Source of the DNA: Musicola paradisiaca NCPPB 2511
GTDB lineage: Bacteria > Pseudomonadota > Gammaproteobacteria > Enterobacterales > Enterobacteriaceae
NCBI RefSeq assembly: GCF_000400505.1
Contig: NZ_CM001857.1
Span: 3,127,836-3,191,835 of the forward strand
DNA: 64,000 nucleotides
Reading direction: 5' to 3'
Shown: piece by piece, positions 1-10,522 of the stretch
Position numbering within the stretch: the stretch's first letter is position 1
How the letters are laid out: every line of letters begins with the position of its first letter
Position numbers and translations under genes: made by a program
Notes under the pieces: model-generated
Database searches by the model: none
What the model was told of the DNA's origin: nothing
What the model saw: the letters and a program-made list of their open reading frames with translations, nothing else

Positions 1-323
1 GTGGACGGATTGAACATCATGATTACCAGCTTTATCTGGCGATTAATGATATAGACCACACGAAGACCAAAGCGATGTCGCCACAAACCAACGGTATCTG
101 CGAACGGTTCCATAAGACGATATTGCAGGAGTTTTATCAGATGACATTCCGTAAAAAACTGTACGGAGACATTGATACTCTGCAATCGGATCTTGATGAA
201 TGGTTGCATTATTACAATAATGAACGAACTCATCAGGGAAAAATGTGCTGTGGGCGGACGCCGATGGAAACATTACTTGATGGAAAACGCATCTGGGCTG
301 AGAAAAATTTAAGCCAGATGTAA
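1..323 (+). mobile_element. IS481-type transposase, 3' part (cut by window edge)
   Basis: The frame is open from base 3 to the TAA at 321-323. It encodes the C-terminal end of a DDE integrase-core transposase: the block SPQTNGICERFHKTI (E of the DDE triad in GICERFHK) followed by the typical tail with LDEWLHYYNNERTHQG and RTPMETL. This pattern is common to IS481-like and IS3-like transposases; the short tail after NERTHQG fits IS481 best. Only about 106 codons are visible, so it cannot be said whether the element is complete upstream. Bases after the stop contain CTGACAG and CTGTCAG segments (about 324-360) that may be part of the right terminal repeat, but the other end is needed to define it. 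Confidence 0.8.
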
Positions 324-391
324 TCTGACAGACACCTGTATAAATAACCGGTAACTGTCAGATCAAATCTGAGCTAATACAGCTTATACGC

Positions 392-438
392 TATGCGCTT
401 GCCCACAGGAATACCAGAATCCTGTGGGCAAGCGCATA
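392..438. repeat. 19-bp perfect inverted repeat (hairpin)
   Basis: Bases 392-410 and 420-438 are exact reverse complements with a 9-base loop. The stem contains GCGCTTGCCCACAGGA and its complement. It lies between the IS end and the stop codon of sxy. Neither strand has a clear U run after the stem, so it is not a textbook intrinsic terminator, although it could still end or protect the sxy transcript. Confidence 0.75.
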
Positions 439-452
439 TCATGCCGACACAA

Positions 453-1079
453 TCAGTGTTTATGCCGTTTGTTCGAGTGAGATTGATTACTTTCGTACCA
501 TTCCAGCAGTTCTCGTCGCATAACTGCGGGCAATGCCGCCTGATGTATGCCGCAAATCGCTCCGGCCAGAGCCAGCAATATATTGACGCTGAGATTTTGT
601 TTGACCGCTCTCATCCGCAGATAGCAACTTTTGGCGCCCAATTGACGCAGATCGTCAATATTTTTAATACCTGCTTTCCAAAGCAGGCGTTCGAGGCCAT
701 GGTTGAGGTTTGGCAAATCCTTTAGACGGGCAGACTGTACCTTGGCGATTTTATCGTTATTGGCACCCTGCAGAGAAAAACGCGCCAACTCCAGCAACGT
801 TTGCTCGCTTTGCCACAGAGTCTCGTCAACCAAATAGTAATTAAGCGGAATAGGAATGCCTCTCTTGGTATAAATCAAGCCTGGCATCTGACGGCCCTGG
901 AATAGGTGTTCGTTTAACTTTGAGGCTCGCAGATAAAGCTCGCCATGAGTCACCAATGCAAAAATAACCTGATTAGCCGCGATGCTATAACCGCCAAACT
1001 GGGAGCGAGATGTTATTTTTCCCAAAGGTGCAAGCACCGTTTTAGACTGCAAAATCCGCTTTTCACATAACTTTTTCAT
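453..1079 (-). CDS. sxy: TfoX/Sxy family DNA transformation protein
   Basis: Homologue of Sxy (TfoX), the co-activator that works with CRP at CRP-S promoters of competence genes in gamma-proteobacteria. The 208-residue protein keeps the two-part family architecture. The N-terminal TfoX_N domain (about 1-105) carries FGGYSIAANQVIFALV, GELYLRA and PIPLNYYLVDE. The C-terminal helix-hairpin-helix-like domain (about 115-195) carries RLKDLPNLNHGLERLLWKAG and LRQLGAKSCYLRMR. Length matches E. coli Sxy (209). The ATG at 1079 follows an AAGGA-type site. It is divergent from sulA, the same arrangement as in E. coli. Any translational control in the leader was not analysed. Confidence 0.9.
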   Translation of the reverse strand: MKKLCEKRILQSKTVLAPLGKITSRSQFGGYSIAANQVIFALVTHGELYLRASKLNEHLFQGRQMPGLIYTKRGIPIPLNYYLVDETLWQSEQTLLELARFSLQGANNDKIAKVQSARLKDLPNLNHGLERLLWKAGIKNIDDLRQLGAKSCYLRMRAVKQNLSVNILLALAGAICGIHQAALPAVMRRELLEWYESNQSHSNKRHKH

Positions 1080-1257
1080 TACTTATTCCTTGTACTGAAA
1101 GGTCATTCCTGCCTTTTAAAAACATTAACAAAATTAACAATTAATTAATCACAGCAAAACTCTCACATCAAATACAAAACGTGTTATTCATACGGTTACG
1201 ATCAGATTATGCGAAGCGCTTTCAGAAATTACGGTTGATCTTTGCTCACACAACAGA

Positions 1258-1277
1258 TACTGTACACACATACAGTA
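1258..1277 (+). promoter_or_regulatory. LexA (SOS) box of sulA
   Basis: TACTGTACACACATACAGTA fits the LexA consensus CTGT-N8-ACAG exactly, with flanking TA on both sides. It ends 20 bases before the sulA start, where LexA would block transcription or its early steps. Confidence 0.93.
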
Positions 1278-1297
1278 TCACTGTGAGGCAGAAAATC

Positions 1298-1792
1298 ATG
1301 CGCCAGCAAACCATCCACTCTCGTCCGTTTTTTCAGGCACCCCATCAAGGGCAGCAGATACCTTCCGTTTCACCAAGCTGCGGTGTTATCAGTGAAATTG
1401 TTTATGGGGGTGAACAGCCTGTATTCGCTCCGTTGTTGCTACCTCTACTGCAGCAGTTGGGAATGCAGTCTCGCTGGTTATTGTGGTTATCGCCACAACA
1501 GAAACTCAGTCGTCCCTGGTTACAGCAGTCAGGTCTTCCACTGAATAAGATGATAGCGTTCCATCATCTTGATCCAGCTTATATCGTCGATGCCATGGAA
1601 AAAGCGCTAATAACAGGAAATTACAGTGTGGTGCTGTGCTGGTTAAATACTGAAGTGAGTGATGAACAAAAAATGCGATTGCGTCATGCGGCACAACATG
1701 GAAACACCTATGGATTTATTATTCGTTCAGAGGAAAAATCAATTGAAAGACCATTTTCCACACTAAAAATTCACTCACGGCTGTATCATTGA
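1298..1792 (+). CDS. sulA: SOS cell division inhibitor SulA
   Basis: SulA binds FtsZ and stops Z-ring formation after DNA damage; Lon degrades it afterwards. The 164-residue product has the family core [24 protein letters not shown], then [24 protein letters not shown] and the YSVVLCWL strand of the RecA-like fold. The C-terminal LKIHSRLYH resembles the end recognised by Lon. The frame is open further upstream to 1181, but the ATG at 1298 is preferred: it has a GTGAGG ribosome site, gives a protein close to E. coli SulA (169), and leaves the LexA box in the promoter rather than in the coding sequence. Confidence 0.93.
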   Translation: MRQQTIHSRPFFQAPHQGQQIPSVSPSCGVISEIVYGGEQPVFAPLLLPLLQQLGMQSRWLLWLSPQQKLSRPWLQQSGLPLNKMIAFHHLDPAYIVDAMEKALITGNYSVVLCWLNTEVSDEQKMRLRHAAQHGNTYGFIIRSEEKSIERPFSTLKIHSRLYH

Positions 1793-2156
1793 ATAAATTA
1801 AGAATTTTCTCATCGGAATAGGTTTGAATGAAGAGATTCACAGCAAAATGGCGTTCATAGTCTTGTTGCGGATTTTAAAAATAAGAAATTAGACCGCGCA
1901 AACTGCCAAAATTATCTATTATTTGTTAATAAATATGTATGTTCCACTGGCTTTTTCAGAACTCACATCACATCACGCTTGTAACTTTCTCACCACGTTG
2001 TAGACTTTAGCACGCTGGAGTTGCCCTTCCTCATATAACGTCAGGTTACTGATGATGTGTAATAATATAAGGGCAGTACCTCCAACAAGAATTTTAACCA
2101 AGGGCACATTGGATCTGAAAACCAATTGCCAGTTTGGATGATAATGAGGCGTAAAA
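1793..2156 (+). promoter_or_regulatory. ompA upstream region and conserved translation-initiation segment
   Basis: 364 bases without a gene. Small frames on both strands do not resemble proteins. The last 24 bases (about 2133-2156) hold TTTGGATGATAATGAGGCG just before the ATG. This closely matches the E. coli ompA ribosome-binding segment, which is the target of the sRNA MicA; control by MicA here is inferred from that similarity. A long structured, stabilising leader is expected for ompA, but its 5' end cannot be placed by eye. Confidence 0.55.
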
Positions 2157-3221
2157 ATGAAAAAAACAGCTATCGCGATAGCAGTGGCTGGCTTTGCTAC
2201 CGTAGCGCAAGCCGCACCGAACGATAACACCTGGTACGCAGGCGGTAAACTGGGCTGGTCTCAGTTCCACGATACAGGCCTGAACGGCAGTGGTTATCAG
2301 ACCACCAACGATGCGCAGGAAAATCAACTGGGTGCTGGTGTATTCGGTGGTTACCAGGCTAACCCTTATTTAGGTTTTGAGATGGGCTACGATTGGCTTG
2401 GCCGTATGAAATATACCGGCGTAAACCGTGGCAATTTCAAAGCTCAAGGCGTTCAATTAGCCGCTAAGCTGAGTTATCCGATTGTTGACGATCTGGACGT
2501 TTATACTCGTCTGGGTGGTTTCGTATGGCGCGCGGATAGCCACGACGACGTTTCTGGCAACAGCGGTCACGACACCGGTGTTTCTCCTTTGGCTGCAGTG
2601 GGTGTTGAATACGCTATCACCAAAAACTGGGCGACTCGTCTGGATTACCAGTGGGTGAACAATATCGGTGATGCTTCCACTGTAGGTGGTCGTCCTGATA
2701 ATGGCCTGCTGAGTGTGGGTGTTTCTTACCGTTTCGGTCAGGAAGCTCCGGCACCGATCGTTGCCCCGGCACCGGCTCCAGCGCCGACCCCGGCTCCGGC
2801 TCCGGTTGTACAGACCAAACGTTTCACGCTGAAATCTGATGTGTTGTTTAACTTCAACAAAGCGACTCTGAAGCCTGAAGGTCAGCGTTCTCTGGATCAG
2901 TTGTATACCCAGTTAAGCACTATCGATCCGAAAGATGGCTCCGTAGTTGTTCTGGGCTTCACAGACCGTCTGGGTTCTGATCAGTACAACCAGACACTGT
3001 CTACCAAACGTGCTCAGAGCGTTGTTGATTATCTGGTTCACAAAGGCGTTCCAGCTAACAAGATCTCTGCTCGCGGTATGGGTAAAGCGAATCCGGTCAG
3101 CGGCGCCACCTGTGCTAACGTGAAGGCTCGCGCTGCACTGATCGATTGTCTGGCTCCGGATCGTCGCGTAGAAATCGAAGTTAAAGGTATCAAAGACGTT
3201 GTAACTCAGCCTCAGGCTTAA
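2157..3221 (+). CDS. ompA: Outer membrane protein OmpA
   Basis: Major outer membrane porin and structural protein that links the outer membrane to peptidoglycan. Residues 1-19 are a signal peptide ending AQA, with the mature chain starting [15 protein letters not shown]. An eight-strand beta-barrel occupies about 20-195. A Pro/Ala-rich hinge (about 200-218) follows. The OmpA-like periplasmic domain (about 222-345) has [12 protein letters not shown] and [20 protein letters not shown], and the two Cys residues in [20 protein letters not shown] that form the conserved disulfide. The 354-residue length fits the family. It is followed by a strong terminator at 3284-3312. Confidence 0.98.
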   Translation: MKKTAIAIAVAGFATVAQAAPNDNTWYAGGKLGWSQFHDTGLNGSGYQTTNDAQENQLGAGVFGGYQANPYLGFEMGYDWLGRMKYTGVNRGNFKAQGVQLAAKLSYPIVDDLDVYTRLGGFVWRADSHDDVSGNSGHDTGVSPLAAVGVEYAITKNWATRLDYQWVNNIGDASTVGGRPDNGLLSVGVSYRFGQEAPAPIVAPAPAPAPTPAPAPVVQTKRFTLKSDVLFNFNKATLKPEGQRSLDQLYTQLSTIDPKDGSVVVLGFTDRLGSDQYNQTLSTKRAQSVVDYLVHKGVPANKISARGMGKANPVSGATCANVKARAALIDCLAPDRRVEIEVKGIKDVVTQPQA

Positions 3222-3283
3222 GTTTTCGTCAATACCCGACGAGTAAACGAATAAGTATTTTCAACCGTTCGTTTACCTCCAAT

Positions 3284-3312
3284 AAAAACAGCCCTTAATC
3301 AGGGCTGTTTTT
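3284..3312 (+). terminator. Intrinsic terminator of ompA
   Basis: AAAACAGCCCT, a short loop, then AGGGCTGTTTTT form a GC stem with a U run on the + strand, about 65 bases after the ompA stop. A second inverted repeat, TAAACGAA/TTCGTTTA at 3244-3251 and 3268-3275, lies in between. Confidence 0.9.
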
Positions 3313-3338
3313 ATATCTGAACATGGATGAATTAGCCT

Positions 3339-3575
3339 CTATTCCTCTACCGGCTCAATCCCACCTAATACATCCACCTTTATGTATTCATGATGTCTAT
3401 CATCTGAAAACGCAATCTGCACCGTGCGGTTATCCGACTGAATCAGAGCAACCTGATCACACACATTACTGACAGACATGCGGTTCCATTTGCTTTCCCT
3501 ATCCTGCCTTTCCTGCTTTCTTCGTCGTGTAACTGCATGAGATTCAAGGATCGCTTCGACCTGACTTACCAGGCG
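3339..3575 (-). pseudogene. Orphan frame, possible gene remnant (unrecognised)
   Basis: The minus strand is open for about 78 codons, from a stop at 3576-3578 down to TAG at 3339-3341. The only ATG (3477-3479) gives 46 residues, MSVSNVCDQVALIQSDNRTV and onward to a TAG after EPVEE. Upstream in frame is a charged helix-like stretch, HAVTRRRKQERQDRESKWNR. The composition looks like a real protein rather than a shadow, and no other gene explains this stretch. It reads like the 3' end of a gene whose 5' end was lost next to the aldo/keto reductase. I do not recognise the family; it could also be chance. Confidence 0.3.
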
Positions 3576-4531
3576 CTAACGCCATCAAGCAGCGATATCT
3601 CCTGTGCAGTCAGAGTCAGTCGCGTCGCTGATGCCAACTCTTTTACCTGATCGACCGTAGTCGCACTGACAATCGGCGAAGTCACTTCAGGACGAGCAAT
3701 CAACCAGGCCAAAGCGACCTGCGTAGCTGTCGACTTATGTACCGTCGCTACCTGTTCTAGCGCATTCAGGATAGCCAAACCGCGAGGGTTCAAATAACGT
3801 GCGATGATGCCCTGGCCACGCGGGCTTTTCACCGCATCCTCCGGCACACGATATTTTCCGGAGAGAAACCCACTGGCGAGAGAATAATAACCAATCACGC
3901 CTAATTGCTCTGACTTCACAATGGGAGACAATGTTTCTTCATAATGCCGACGGTCGTATAAATTATATTCAGGCTGCAATGTTTCATAACGCGCTAAATG
4001 GTTTTCGCGACTGATTTTCAATGCCTCAGCCAAACGGTCGGCTTCATAATTTGAAGCCCCAATAGCGCGAACCTTACCTTCCCGAATTAACGTATCGAAT
4101 GCTGCGAGCGTTTCCTCAAGCGGAGTCTCTTTATCATCCTCGTGGGATTGATACAGATCGATATAATCGGTTTGCAGACGACACAACGACGCTTCAACCG
4201 CCTGACGAATATACGCGGCAGACAGCCCGTGTCGACCTTCGCCCATATTTTTACCGACTTTGGTGGCAATAATAACCTTGTCTCGATTACCGCGTTTTTT
4301 CAACCAGTTACCGATGATGGTTTCCGATTCGCCGCCACTATTTCCCGGCACCCAGGTTGAATACACATCTGCCGTATCGATAAACGTCAACCCTTCGGAC
4401 ACCAGCGCATCCAGAATCTGAAACGATGACGACTCATCAACCGTCCAGCCGAACACATTCCCGCCAAACGTCAACACCGGCACGCAAATCCCCGAATGGC
4501 CAAGTTCACGGAATACATCTGAAACAGGCAT
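3566..4531 (-). CDS. Aldo/keto reductase
   Basis: NADPH-dependent oxidoreductase of the AKR superfamily (TIM barrel); the substrate cannot be told from sequence. The catalytic tetrad is visible: Asp and Tyr in DTADVYSTW, Lys in IATKVGKN, and His in YIDLYQSHEDD. The cofactor-binding end is near GIIARYLNPRG. The ATG at 4531 follows AAGGAG with good spacing and gives 321 residues, the usual length; the longer open frame to 4630 has no better start. Transcribed alone, convergent with ompA and divergent from nupC. It belongs to the YajO/Tas-like group that acts on small aldehydes or ketones. Confidence 0.88.
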   Translation of the reverse strand: MPVSDVFRELGHSGICVPVLTFGGNVFGWTVDESSSFQILDALVSEGLTFIDTADVYSTWVPGNSGGESETIIGNWLKKRGNRDKVIIATKVGKNMGEGRHGLSAAYIRQAVEASLCRLQTDYIDLYQSHEDDKETPLEETLAAFDTLIREGKVRAIGASNYEADRLAEALKISRENHLARYETLQPEYNLYDRRHYEETLSPIVKSEQLGVIGYYSLASGFLSGKYRVPEDAVKSPRGQGIIARYLNPRGLAILNALEQVATVHKSTATQVALAWLIARPEVTSPIVSATTVDQVKELASATRLTLTAQEISLLDGVSAW

Positions 4532-4773
4532 AGTCCATCTCCTTGTTGAACCCATATTTCCCAAAAAAGGGAAACAGGTATACTTCCGATCAGCACCGTT
4601 AGATGAAATTTCATACCAAACGGCAGACAAAAGCGAATGCTATGAGACCAAGGCTTTAGTTTAGGTTATTTTCCAAGATATAATTCAGCTTTTGCGTTGT
4701 TCATCTCATTTTAGGCGCATCTGTTACATAAAATGACGACCAAAAATCGGCCCTAGTCATGTTTGGAGCAAAA

Positions 4774-5958
4774 ATGTCCAATATCCTTCACTTCGTTCTG
4801 GCCTTAGCTGTTGTTGCCGCCTTGTCGCTACTGGTGTGTCGTGACAAAAAAGGTATTCGTGTCAGATTCATTATTCAGTTACTCGTTATTGAAATTCTAT
4901 TAGCGTATTTTTTCCTCTATTCCAACGTAGGCTTGGGTTTTGTAAAAGGCTTCGCATCGCTGTTTGACAAACTGCTCAGCTTTGCCGGCGAAGGCACCAA
5001 CTTCGTCTTCGGTAAAATGAGTGATCAGGGATTGGCGTTCTTTTTCCTGAAAGTGCTATGCCCCATCGTATTCATCTCCGCGCTGATCGGCATCCTGCAA
5101 CACATCAAGGTTCTGCCGTTTATCATTCGTCTGATCGGAACCATCCTGTCCAAAGTCAACGGCATGGGAAAACTGGAATCCTTTAACGCCGTCAGCTCGT
5201 TGATCCTTGGCCAGTCTGAAAACTTCATTGCTTACAAAGATATACTGGGCAAGATGTCGGAAAAACGGATGTACACCATGGCAGCAACCGCCATGTCAAC
5301 CGTCTCCATGTCCATCGTGGGCGCCTACATGTCGATGCTGGATGCCAAATACGTAGTTGCGGCGCTGGTACTCAACATGTTCAGCACCTTTGTCGTGCTT
5401 TCGCTGATCAACCCCTACCGTGTGGACGAAGAACAGGAATTGCAATTAAGCAACCTACATGAAGGTCAGAGCTTCTTTGAAATGCTGGGGGAATACATTC
5501 TTGCCGGTTTCAAAGTGGCGATTATCGTCGCTGCTATGCTAATCGGCTTTATCGCGCTGATTTCCGCTGTCAACGCCCTGTTCAGCACCATTCTTGGGCT
5601 GAGCTTCCAGGAACTATTGGGCTACGTCTTCTATCCGTTTGCCTGGATCGTCGGCATTCCCAAAGAGGAAGCATTACAGGTAGGCGGCATTATGGCCACC
5701 AAGCTGGTTTCCAACGAATTTGTCGCCATGATGGAACTGCAAAAAGTAGCAGGCCAACTGTCTCCGCGCAGCGTGGGTATTCTGTCCGTTTTCTTGGTGT
5801 CTTTTGCTAACTTCTCATCGATCGGTATTGTTGCCGGCGCCATCAAAGGCCTTGATGAAAAACAGGGTAATACCGTTTCCCGTTTCGGTCTGAAACTGGT
5901 GTATGGCTCCACGCTGGTGAGCTTGCTCTCCGCCGCTATTGCCGGTCTGGTACTGTAA
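4774..5958 (+). CDS. nupC: Nucleoside permease NupC
   Basis: Proton-coupled concentrative nucleoside transporter (CNT family) of the inner membrane. Nearly every segment matches E. coli Nup[41 protein letters not shown] (substrate-site signature), [18 protein letters not shown] and [14 protein letters not shown]. The ATG at 4774 has the ribosome site TTTGGAG just upstream. The in-frame ATG at 4759 would add five residues and lacks a site. The product is 394 residues, against 400 in E. coli. Single-gene unit ended by a terminator at 5992-6024. Confidence 0.96.
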   Translation: MSNILHFVLALAVVAALSLLVCRDKKGIRVRFIIQLLVIEILLAYFFLYSNVGLGFVKGFASLFDKLLSFAGEGTNFVFGKMSDQGLAFFFLKVLCPIVFISALIGILQHIKVLPFIIRLIGTILSKVNGMGKLESFNAVSSLILGQSENFIAYKDILGKMSEKRMYTMAATAMSTVSMSIVGAYMSMLDAKYVVAALVLNMFSTFVVLSLINPYRVDEEQELQLSNLHEGQSFFEMLGEYILAGFKVAIIVAAMLIGFIALISAVNALFSTILGLSFQELLGYVFYPFAWIVGIPKEEALQVGGIMATKLVSNEFVAMMELQKVAGQLSPRSVGILSVFLVSFANFSSIGIVAGAIKGLDEKQGNTVSRFGLKLVYGSTLVSLLSAAIAGLVL

Positions 5959-5991
5959 CCCATTATTTTTCCGATTGACGCTCTCTGAATC

Positions 5992-6024
5992 AGCCCCGGC
6001 AAATACCACGCCGGGGCTTTTTTT
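5992..6024 (+). terminator. Intrinsic terminator of nupC
   Basis: AGCCCCGGC (5992-6000) pairs with GCCGGGGCT (6010-6018) and is followed by an unbroken T run. Confidence 0.92.
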
Positions 6025-6051
6025 CTCTACAAACACTGACATATCTTCCAT

Positions 6052-6069
6052 ATTTCCTCCATTTTTGTT
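6052..6069 (+). promoter_or_regulatory. Possible BaeR box upstream of mdtA
   Basis: The segment holds CTCCAT at 6057-6062, flanked by ATTTC and TTTTG. This partly matches the E. coli BaeR consensus TTTTTCTCCATDATTGGC; the central six bases are exact and the flanks are weaker. It lies about 100 bases before mdtA, a suitable place for activation. Assigned from resemblance only. Confidence 0.35.
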
Positions 6070-6164
6070 CTGCTGGTTGCTGTTTAAACTAGTATCGTTA
6101 CATACCTCAAGCTTTCATAGGCTTATCAGCGGCCTGTGCTCATTGGAGACATGATTTCATTACT

Positions 6165-7400
6165 ATGAATGCCAAACGCTCCCTTAAATTATTGATAGTC
6201 ATCATTGCCATCGCAGCCGCTTTTTTTGCATGGCGTTATTTCCATCAGACACCCGCACAATCCGCATCGTCAGAAGCCAGCCGCACTCAACAGTCCTCCA
6301 GTCAGAACCGGAGTGGTAGACGAGGGTCTATGGCGCCGCCGCCGGTACAAGCCGCGATGACCGCCACCGCGTCGATTCCACACTATCTTTCTGCATTGGG
6401 TACGGTAAATGCCGCCAATACCGTCACCATACTCAGCCGGGTCAGCGGCCAGTTGATGGCCATTCATTTCCAGGAGGGGCAACAGGTCAAGCAGGGGGAA
6501 CTCCTGCTCGAAATCGACCCTCGCCCGTTCCAGGTTGAACTGACTCAGGCCCAAGGGCAGTTAGCCAAAGATCAGGCGTTGCTGGTCAATGCCCGGCAGG
6601 ATCTGGCGCGCTATCAGCAGCTATCCAAAACCAGTCTGGTTTCCGGACAACAGTTGAACACCCAAGAATCGCTGGTGCGGCAGTATGAAGCCACCGTGAA
6701 ATCGGATCAGGGGTCGGTCGCCAGTGCCCAACTGCAACTGGACTACAGTCGGATTGCGGCGCCAATCAGCGGCCGGGTGGGGTTACGCCAGGTCGATGTC
6801 GGTAACTACATCACCAGCACCACCACCTTGCTGGTACTGACGCAAACACACCCGATCGATACGGTGTTCACGCTGCCGGAAGGGGATATCGCCACTGTCT
6901 TGAAAGCGCAGAAATCCGGGCAACCGGTGCCGGTTGAAGCCTGGGATCGCGCTAATCAGAAAATGCTCTCGCAGGGATCCCTGCTGAGTATGGACAACCA
7001 GATCGACAGCACCACCGGCACCATCAAGCTAAAAGCCCGGTTCGACAATCAGGACGATGCCCTGTTTCCCAACCAGTTCGTCAACATCCGTATCAAGGTG
7101 GATACCTTACAGAATGTGGTGGTAGCACCGTCGTCGGCGATTCAGATGGGTAATGACGGGCGCTTTATCTGGGTACTGAACGACAAAGATCAGGTCAGCA
7201 AACACATGATCGTTACCGGCATCCAGTACGGCCAGCAAACCGTCGTCACCAGCGGGCTGAACGCCGGCGAGCGCGTCGTGACGGATGGTATCGACAAACT
7301 GACCGAAGGGGCGCGCGTCGAAGTGTTGTCGCCCGAAAAACCCGATGCCCAGGCCACCGCCAGCGGTGAAAAACGTCAGCGTAAAGCGGAGAAATCCTGA
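6165..7400 (+). CDS. mdtA: Multidrug efflux adaptor MdtA
   Basis: Periplasmic membrane-fusion subunit that joins the MdtBC RND pump to an outer membrane channel, presumably TolC. The 411-residue protein has an N-terminal membrane anchor (about 8-26, [18 protein letters not shown]), a polar linker, the two halves of the lipoyl/barrel-sandwich domain ([20 protein letters not shown] and [19 protein letters not shown]), an alpha-hairpin between them, and a beta-barrel region (about 220-385). It ends in a charged tail. First gene of mdtABCD-baeSR; its TGA overlaps the mdtB ATG by one base, so translation is probably coupled. Confidence 0.96.
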   Translation: MNAKRSLKLLIVIIAIAAAFFAWRYFHQTPAQSASSEASRTQQSSSQNRSGRRGSMAPPPVQAAMTATASIPHYLSALGTVNAANTVTILSRVSGQLMAIHFQEGQQVKQGELLLEIDPRPFQVELTQAQGQLAKDQALLVNARQDLARYQQLSKTSLVSGQQLNTQESLVRQYEATVKSDQGSVASAQLQLDYSRIAAPISGRVGLRQVDVGNYITSTTTLLVLTQTHPIDTVFTLPEGDIATVLKAQKSGQPVPVEAWDRANQKMLSQGSLLSMDNQIDSTTGTIKLKARFDNQDDALFPNQFVNIRIKVDTLQNVVVAPSSAIQMGNDGRFIWVLNDKDQVSKHMIVTGIQYGQQTVVTSGLNAGERVVTDGIDKLTEGARVEVLSPEKPDAQATASGEKRQRKAEKS

Positions 7401-10400
7401 TGCAGGAAAGCTCGCCGATTCACGGCGGCGGCCCGTCGCGCCTGTTTATCCTCAGGCCGGTCGCCACCACCCTGCTGATGGTCGCCATTCTGCTGGCGGG
7501 TCTGGTGGGGTACCGCGCACTGCCGGTATCCGCGCTGCCCGAAGTCGATTACCCGACCATCCAGGTTGTGACGCTCTATCCAGGCGCCAGCCCGGATGTC
7601 ATGACCTCGTCGGTCACTGCACCGCTTGAACACCAGTTCGGCAGCATGTCCGGGCTCAAACAGATGTCGAGCCAGAGTTCTGCGGGCGCGTCCGTCATCA
7701 CACTGCAATTCCAGCTTACCCTGTCGCTGGACGTCGCGGAGCAGGATGTGCAGGCGGCGATCAATGCCGCCACCAATCTGCTGCCGACCGACCTGCCCTT
7801 CCCGCCGACTTACAACAAAGTCAACCCGGCGGATCCACCGATCATGACGCTGGCGGTCACGTCCACCGCCATGCCCATGACGCAGGTGCAGGATATGCTT
7901 GAAACCCGCATCGCGCAGAAAATCTCCCAGGTCGAAGGGGTAGGTCTGGTGACACTGGCGGGCGGCCAACGGCCGTCAGTACGGGTGAAGTTGAATGCGG
8001 GCGCGCTGGCTTCCTTCGGGCTGAGCAGCGAATCGGTGCGTACCGCCATCACCGCCGCCAACGTCAACACGCCGAAAGGCAGTTTTGATGGCCCGACCCG
8101 TTCGGTCACGTTGTCCGCCAACGACCAAATTCGTTCGGTGGATGACTACCGCCAGTTGATTATCACCTGGAAGAACAACGCCCCGGTACGGCTACAGGAT
8201 GTCGCCACCGTCGAACAGGCGCCGGAAAACACCAAACTGGCGGCCTGGGCTAATCAAAATCAGGCCATCATTCTCAATATTCAACGGCAGCCGGGCGCCA
8301 ACGTTATCGCCACCGCGGATCATATCCGTAATCTGTTGCCGACCTTGCAAGCCAGCTTACCCAAATCCGTCAACGTCACGCTGCTGGCGGATCGCACAAC
8401 CACCATTCGCGCCTCGGTAGACGATGTTCAATTCGAGCTGTTGTTGGCGATCGCGCTGGTGGTGATGGTGATTTACCTGTTTCTGCGCAATGCGGTAGCG
8501 ACGCTGATCCCCAGCATCGCCGTGCCGCTGTCGCTGGTGGGCACCTTTGCCGCCATGTACTTCCTCGGGTTTTCCGTTAATAACCTGACGTTAATGGCGC
8601 TGACCATCGCCACCGGCTTCGTGGTGGATGATGCGATCGTGGTGATCGAGAACATCGCCCGTTATATCGAAAAAGGCGAAAAACCGCTGGATGCGGCGCT
8701 GAAAGGCGCCGGAGAGATTGGCTTTACGATTATTTCACTGACCTTCTCGCTGATCGCAGTGCTGATTCCGCTGCTGTTCATGGGCGATATCATCGGCCGA
8801 CTGTTTCGTGAATTCGCCGTCACCCTGGCCGTCTCGATTCTGATCTCCGCGATCGTTTCGCTGACGTTGACGCCCATGATGTGCGCTCGCTTACTCAATC
8901 ATGAAGCGCTTGCTCATCAAAACAGGTTTACTCGTGCCAGTGAACGTTTCTTCGACTGGGTGATTGCCGCTTACGGTCGCGGCCTGACACGGGTACTCAG
9001 CCATCCGTGGATAACGCTTAGCGTGGCTATCGGCACGCTGGTATTAACCGTTCTGCTGTATATCGTCATCCCCAAAGGATTTTTCCCGATTCAGGACAAC
9101 GGTATCATCCAGGGGACAGTGCAGGCGGCGCAGACGATCTCGTTTAACAGCATGGTGGACAAGCAACATCAAGTCACCGACGCCATCCTGAAAGATCCGA
9201 CCGTCGAGAGCGTCTCGTCATTCATCGGCGTTGATGGCACCAACCCATCGCTCAATAGTGGTCGCTTGCAGATTAACCTCAAGCCGTTCAGCGAACGCAG
9301 TGAGCGCGTACAAACCATCATCGATCGATTGCAACAGCAAGCCGCGGCGATTCCCGGCGTTCAACTCTACCTGCAACCGGTACAAGACCTGACTATCGAC
9401 ACCCAGGTCAGCCGCACCCAATATCAGTTCACCTTGCAAACCATGTCGCTGGATGAATTGGGCGTCTGGGTACCCAAGCTGACCGCCGAGCTACAAAAAC
9501 TGCCGCAATTGCAGGATGTCAGCAGCGACTGGCAGGACGGCGCCGCGGTAGCTTACGTCAAGGTTGACCGCGACAACGCCAGCCGGCTGGGCATTACCAT
9601 GTCGCAGATCGACAGCGCCCTGTATAACGCCTTCGGCCAGCGGCTAATTTCCACCATCTATACCCAATCCAACCAATATCGCGTGGTTCTGGAACAGCAC
9701 TCACCCAACAAAACCGGGTTGGATCCGTTGCACGATATCCGGTTGGTGAACAGTACCGGCGGCGTCGTACCGTTGGATAGCATTGCAACGATTGAAGAGC
9801 GCAACGGTACGTTGGCGGTCAACCATATCGACCAGTTCCCGTCCAGCACCATCTCTTTCAACGTCGCGCCGGGTTACGCGCTGGGTGATGCCGTCAAGGC
9901 GATTGAAACCACCCAGCAGCAGATGCAGTTGCCGTCGGATATCATCACCCGCTTCCAGGGCAGCACGCTGGCGTTCCAGGCTGCGCTGACCAGCACCATC
10001 TGGCTGGTAGTGGCGGCGATCGTGGCGATGTACATCGTCTTGGGCGTCTTGTACGAAAGCTTTATCCATCCGGTCACTATCCTGTCCACGCTGCCCACTG
10101 CGGGCGTCGGCGCCTTGCTGGCGCTGATGATCTCGGGCAGCGATCTGAACATCATCGCCATCATCGGCATTATTTTGCTGATCGGTATCGTGAAGAAAAA
10201 CGCCATCATGATGATCGATTTTGCGCTGGCCGCCGAGCGTGAGCACGGCATGAGTCCGTATCAGGCGATCTATCAGGCGTGTCTGTTGCGTTTCCGCCCG
10301 ATTCTGATGACCACCATGGCGGCACTGCTCAGCGCCGTACCCTTGATGTTCAGCACCGGCGTCGGCGCCGAACTGCGGCGTCCGTTGGGGATCTGTATGG

Positions 10401-10522
10401 TCGGCGGGTTGGTGATGAGCCAGGTGCTGACATTGTTCACGACGCCGGTGATCTATCTGCTGTTTGATCGCCTGGCGCATCGTCTACGCCGTCCCCGTCC
10501 GCAGGAAGGAGAGGCGCAGTGA
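7400..10522 (+). CDS. mdtB: RND multidrug transporter subunit MdtB
   Basis: Inner-membrane RND pump that works as a heteromultimer with MdtC. The 1040 residues show the duplicated RND plan: TM1 ([34 protein letters not shown]), a large periplasmic loop, TM2-6 with the proton-relay Asp pair in [16 protein letters not shown], a second periplasmic loop and TM8-12 ([20 protein letters not shown]). Highly similar to E. coli MdtB along the whole length. It overlaps mdtC by four bases (GTGA). In E. coli MdtABC exports novobiocin and bile salts under BaeR control; the same substrates are inferred here. Confidence 0.97.
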   Translation: MQESSPIHGGGPSRLFILRPVATTLLMVAILLAGLVGYRALPVSALPEVDYPTIQVVTLYPGASPDVMTSSVTAPLEHQFGSMSGLKQMSSQSSAGASVITLQFQLTLSLDVAEQDVQAAINAATNLLPTDLPFPPTYNKVNPADPPIMTLAVTSTAMPMTQVQDMLETRIAQKISQVEGVGLVTLAGGQRPSVRVKLNAGALASFGLSSESVRTAITAANVNTPKGSFDGPTRSVTLSANDQIRSVDDYRQLIITWKNNAPVRLQDVATVEQAPENTKLAAWANQNQAIILNIQRQPGANVIATADHIRNLLPTLQASLPKSVNVTLLADRTTTIRASVDDVQFELLLAIALVVMVIYLFLRNAVATLIPSIAVPLSLVGTFAAMYFLGFSVNNLTLMALTIATGFVVDDAIVVIENIARYIEKGEKPLDAALKGAGEIGFTIISLTFSLIAVLIPLLFMGDIIGRLFREFAVTLAVSILISAIVSLTLTPMMCARLLNHEALAHQNRFTRASERFFDWVIAAYGRGLTRVLSHPWITLSVAIGTLVLTVLLYIVIPKGFFPIQDNGIIQGTVQAAQTISFNSMVDKQHQVTDAILKDPTVESVSSFIGVDGTNPSLNSGRLQINLKPFSERSERVQTIIDRLQQQAAAIPGVQLYLQPVQDLTIDTQVSRTQYQFTLQTMSLDELGVWVPKLTAELQKLPQLQDVSSDWQDGAAVAYVKVDRDNASRLGITMSQIDSALYNAFGQRLISTIYTQSNQYRVVLEQHSPNKTGLDPLHDIRLVNSTGGVVPLDSIATIEERNGTLAVNHIDQFPSSTISFNVAPGYALGDAVKAIETTQQQMQLPSDIITRFQGSTLAFQAALTSTIWLVVAAIVAMYIVLGVLYESFIHPVTILSTLPTAGVGALLALMISGSDLNIIAIIGIILLIGIVKKNAIMMIDFALAAEREHGMSPYQAIYQACLLRFRPILMTTMAALLSAVPLMFSTGVGAELRRPLGICMVGGLVMSQVLTLFTTPVIYLLFDRLAHRLRRPRPQEGEAQ

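Noticed and set aside
453..725. Plus-strand frame opposite sxy
   Set aside because: Fully antisense to a well-conserved protein; no homology.
9701..10480. Long antisense frame (259 codons) inside mdtB
   Set aside because: His/Gln/Arg-rich shadow of a high-GC gene; no ribosome site and no motif. The same holds for similar frames opposite mdtC, mdtD, baeS and trhP.
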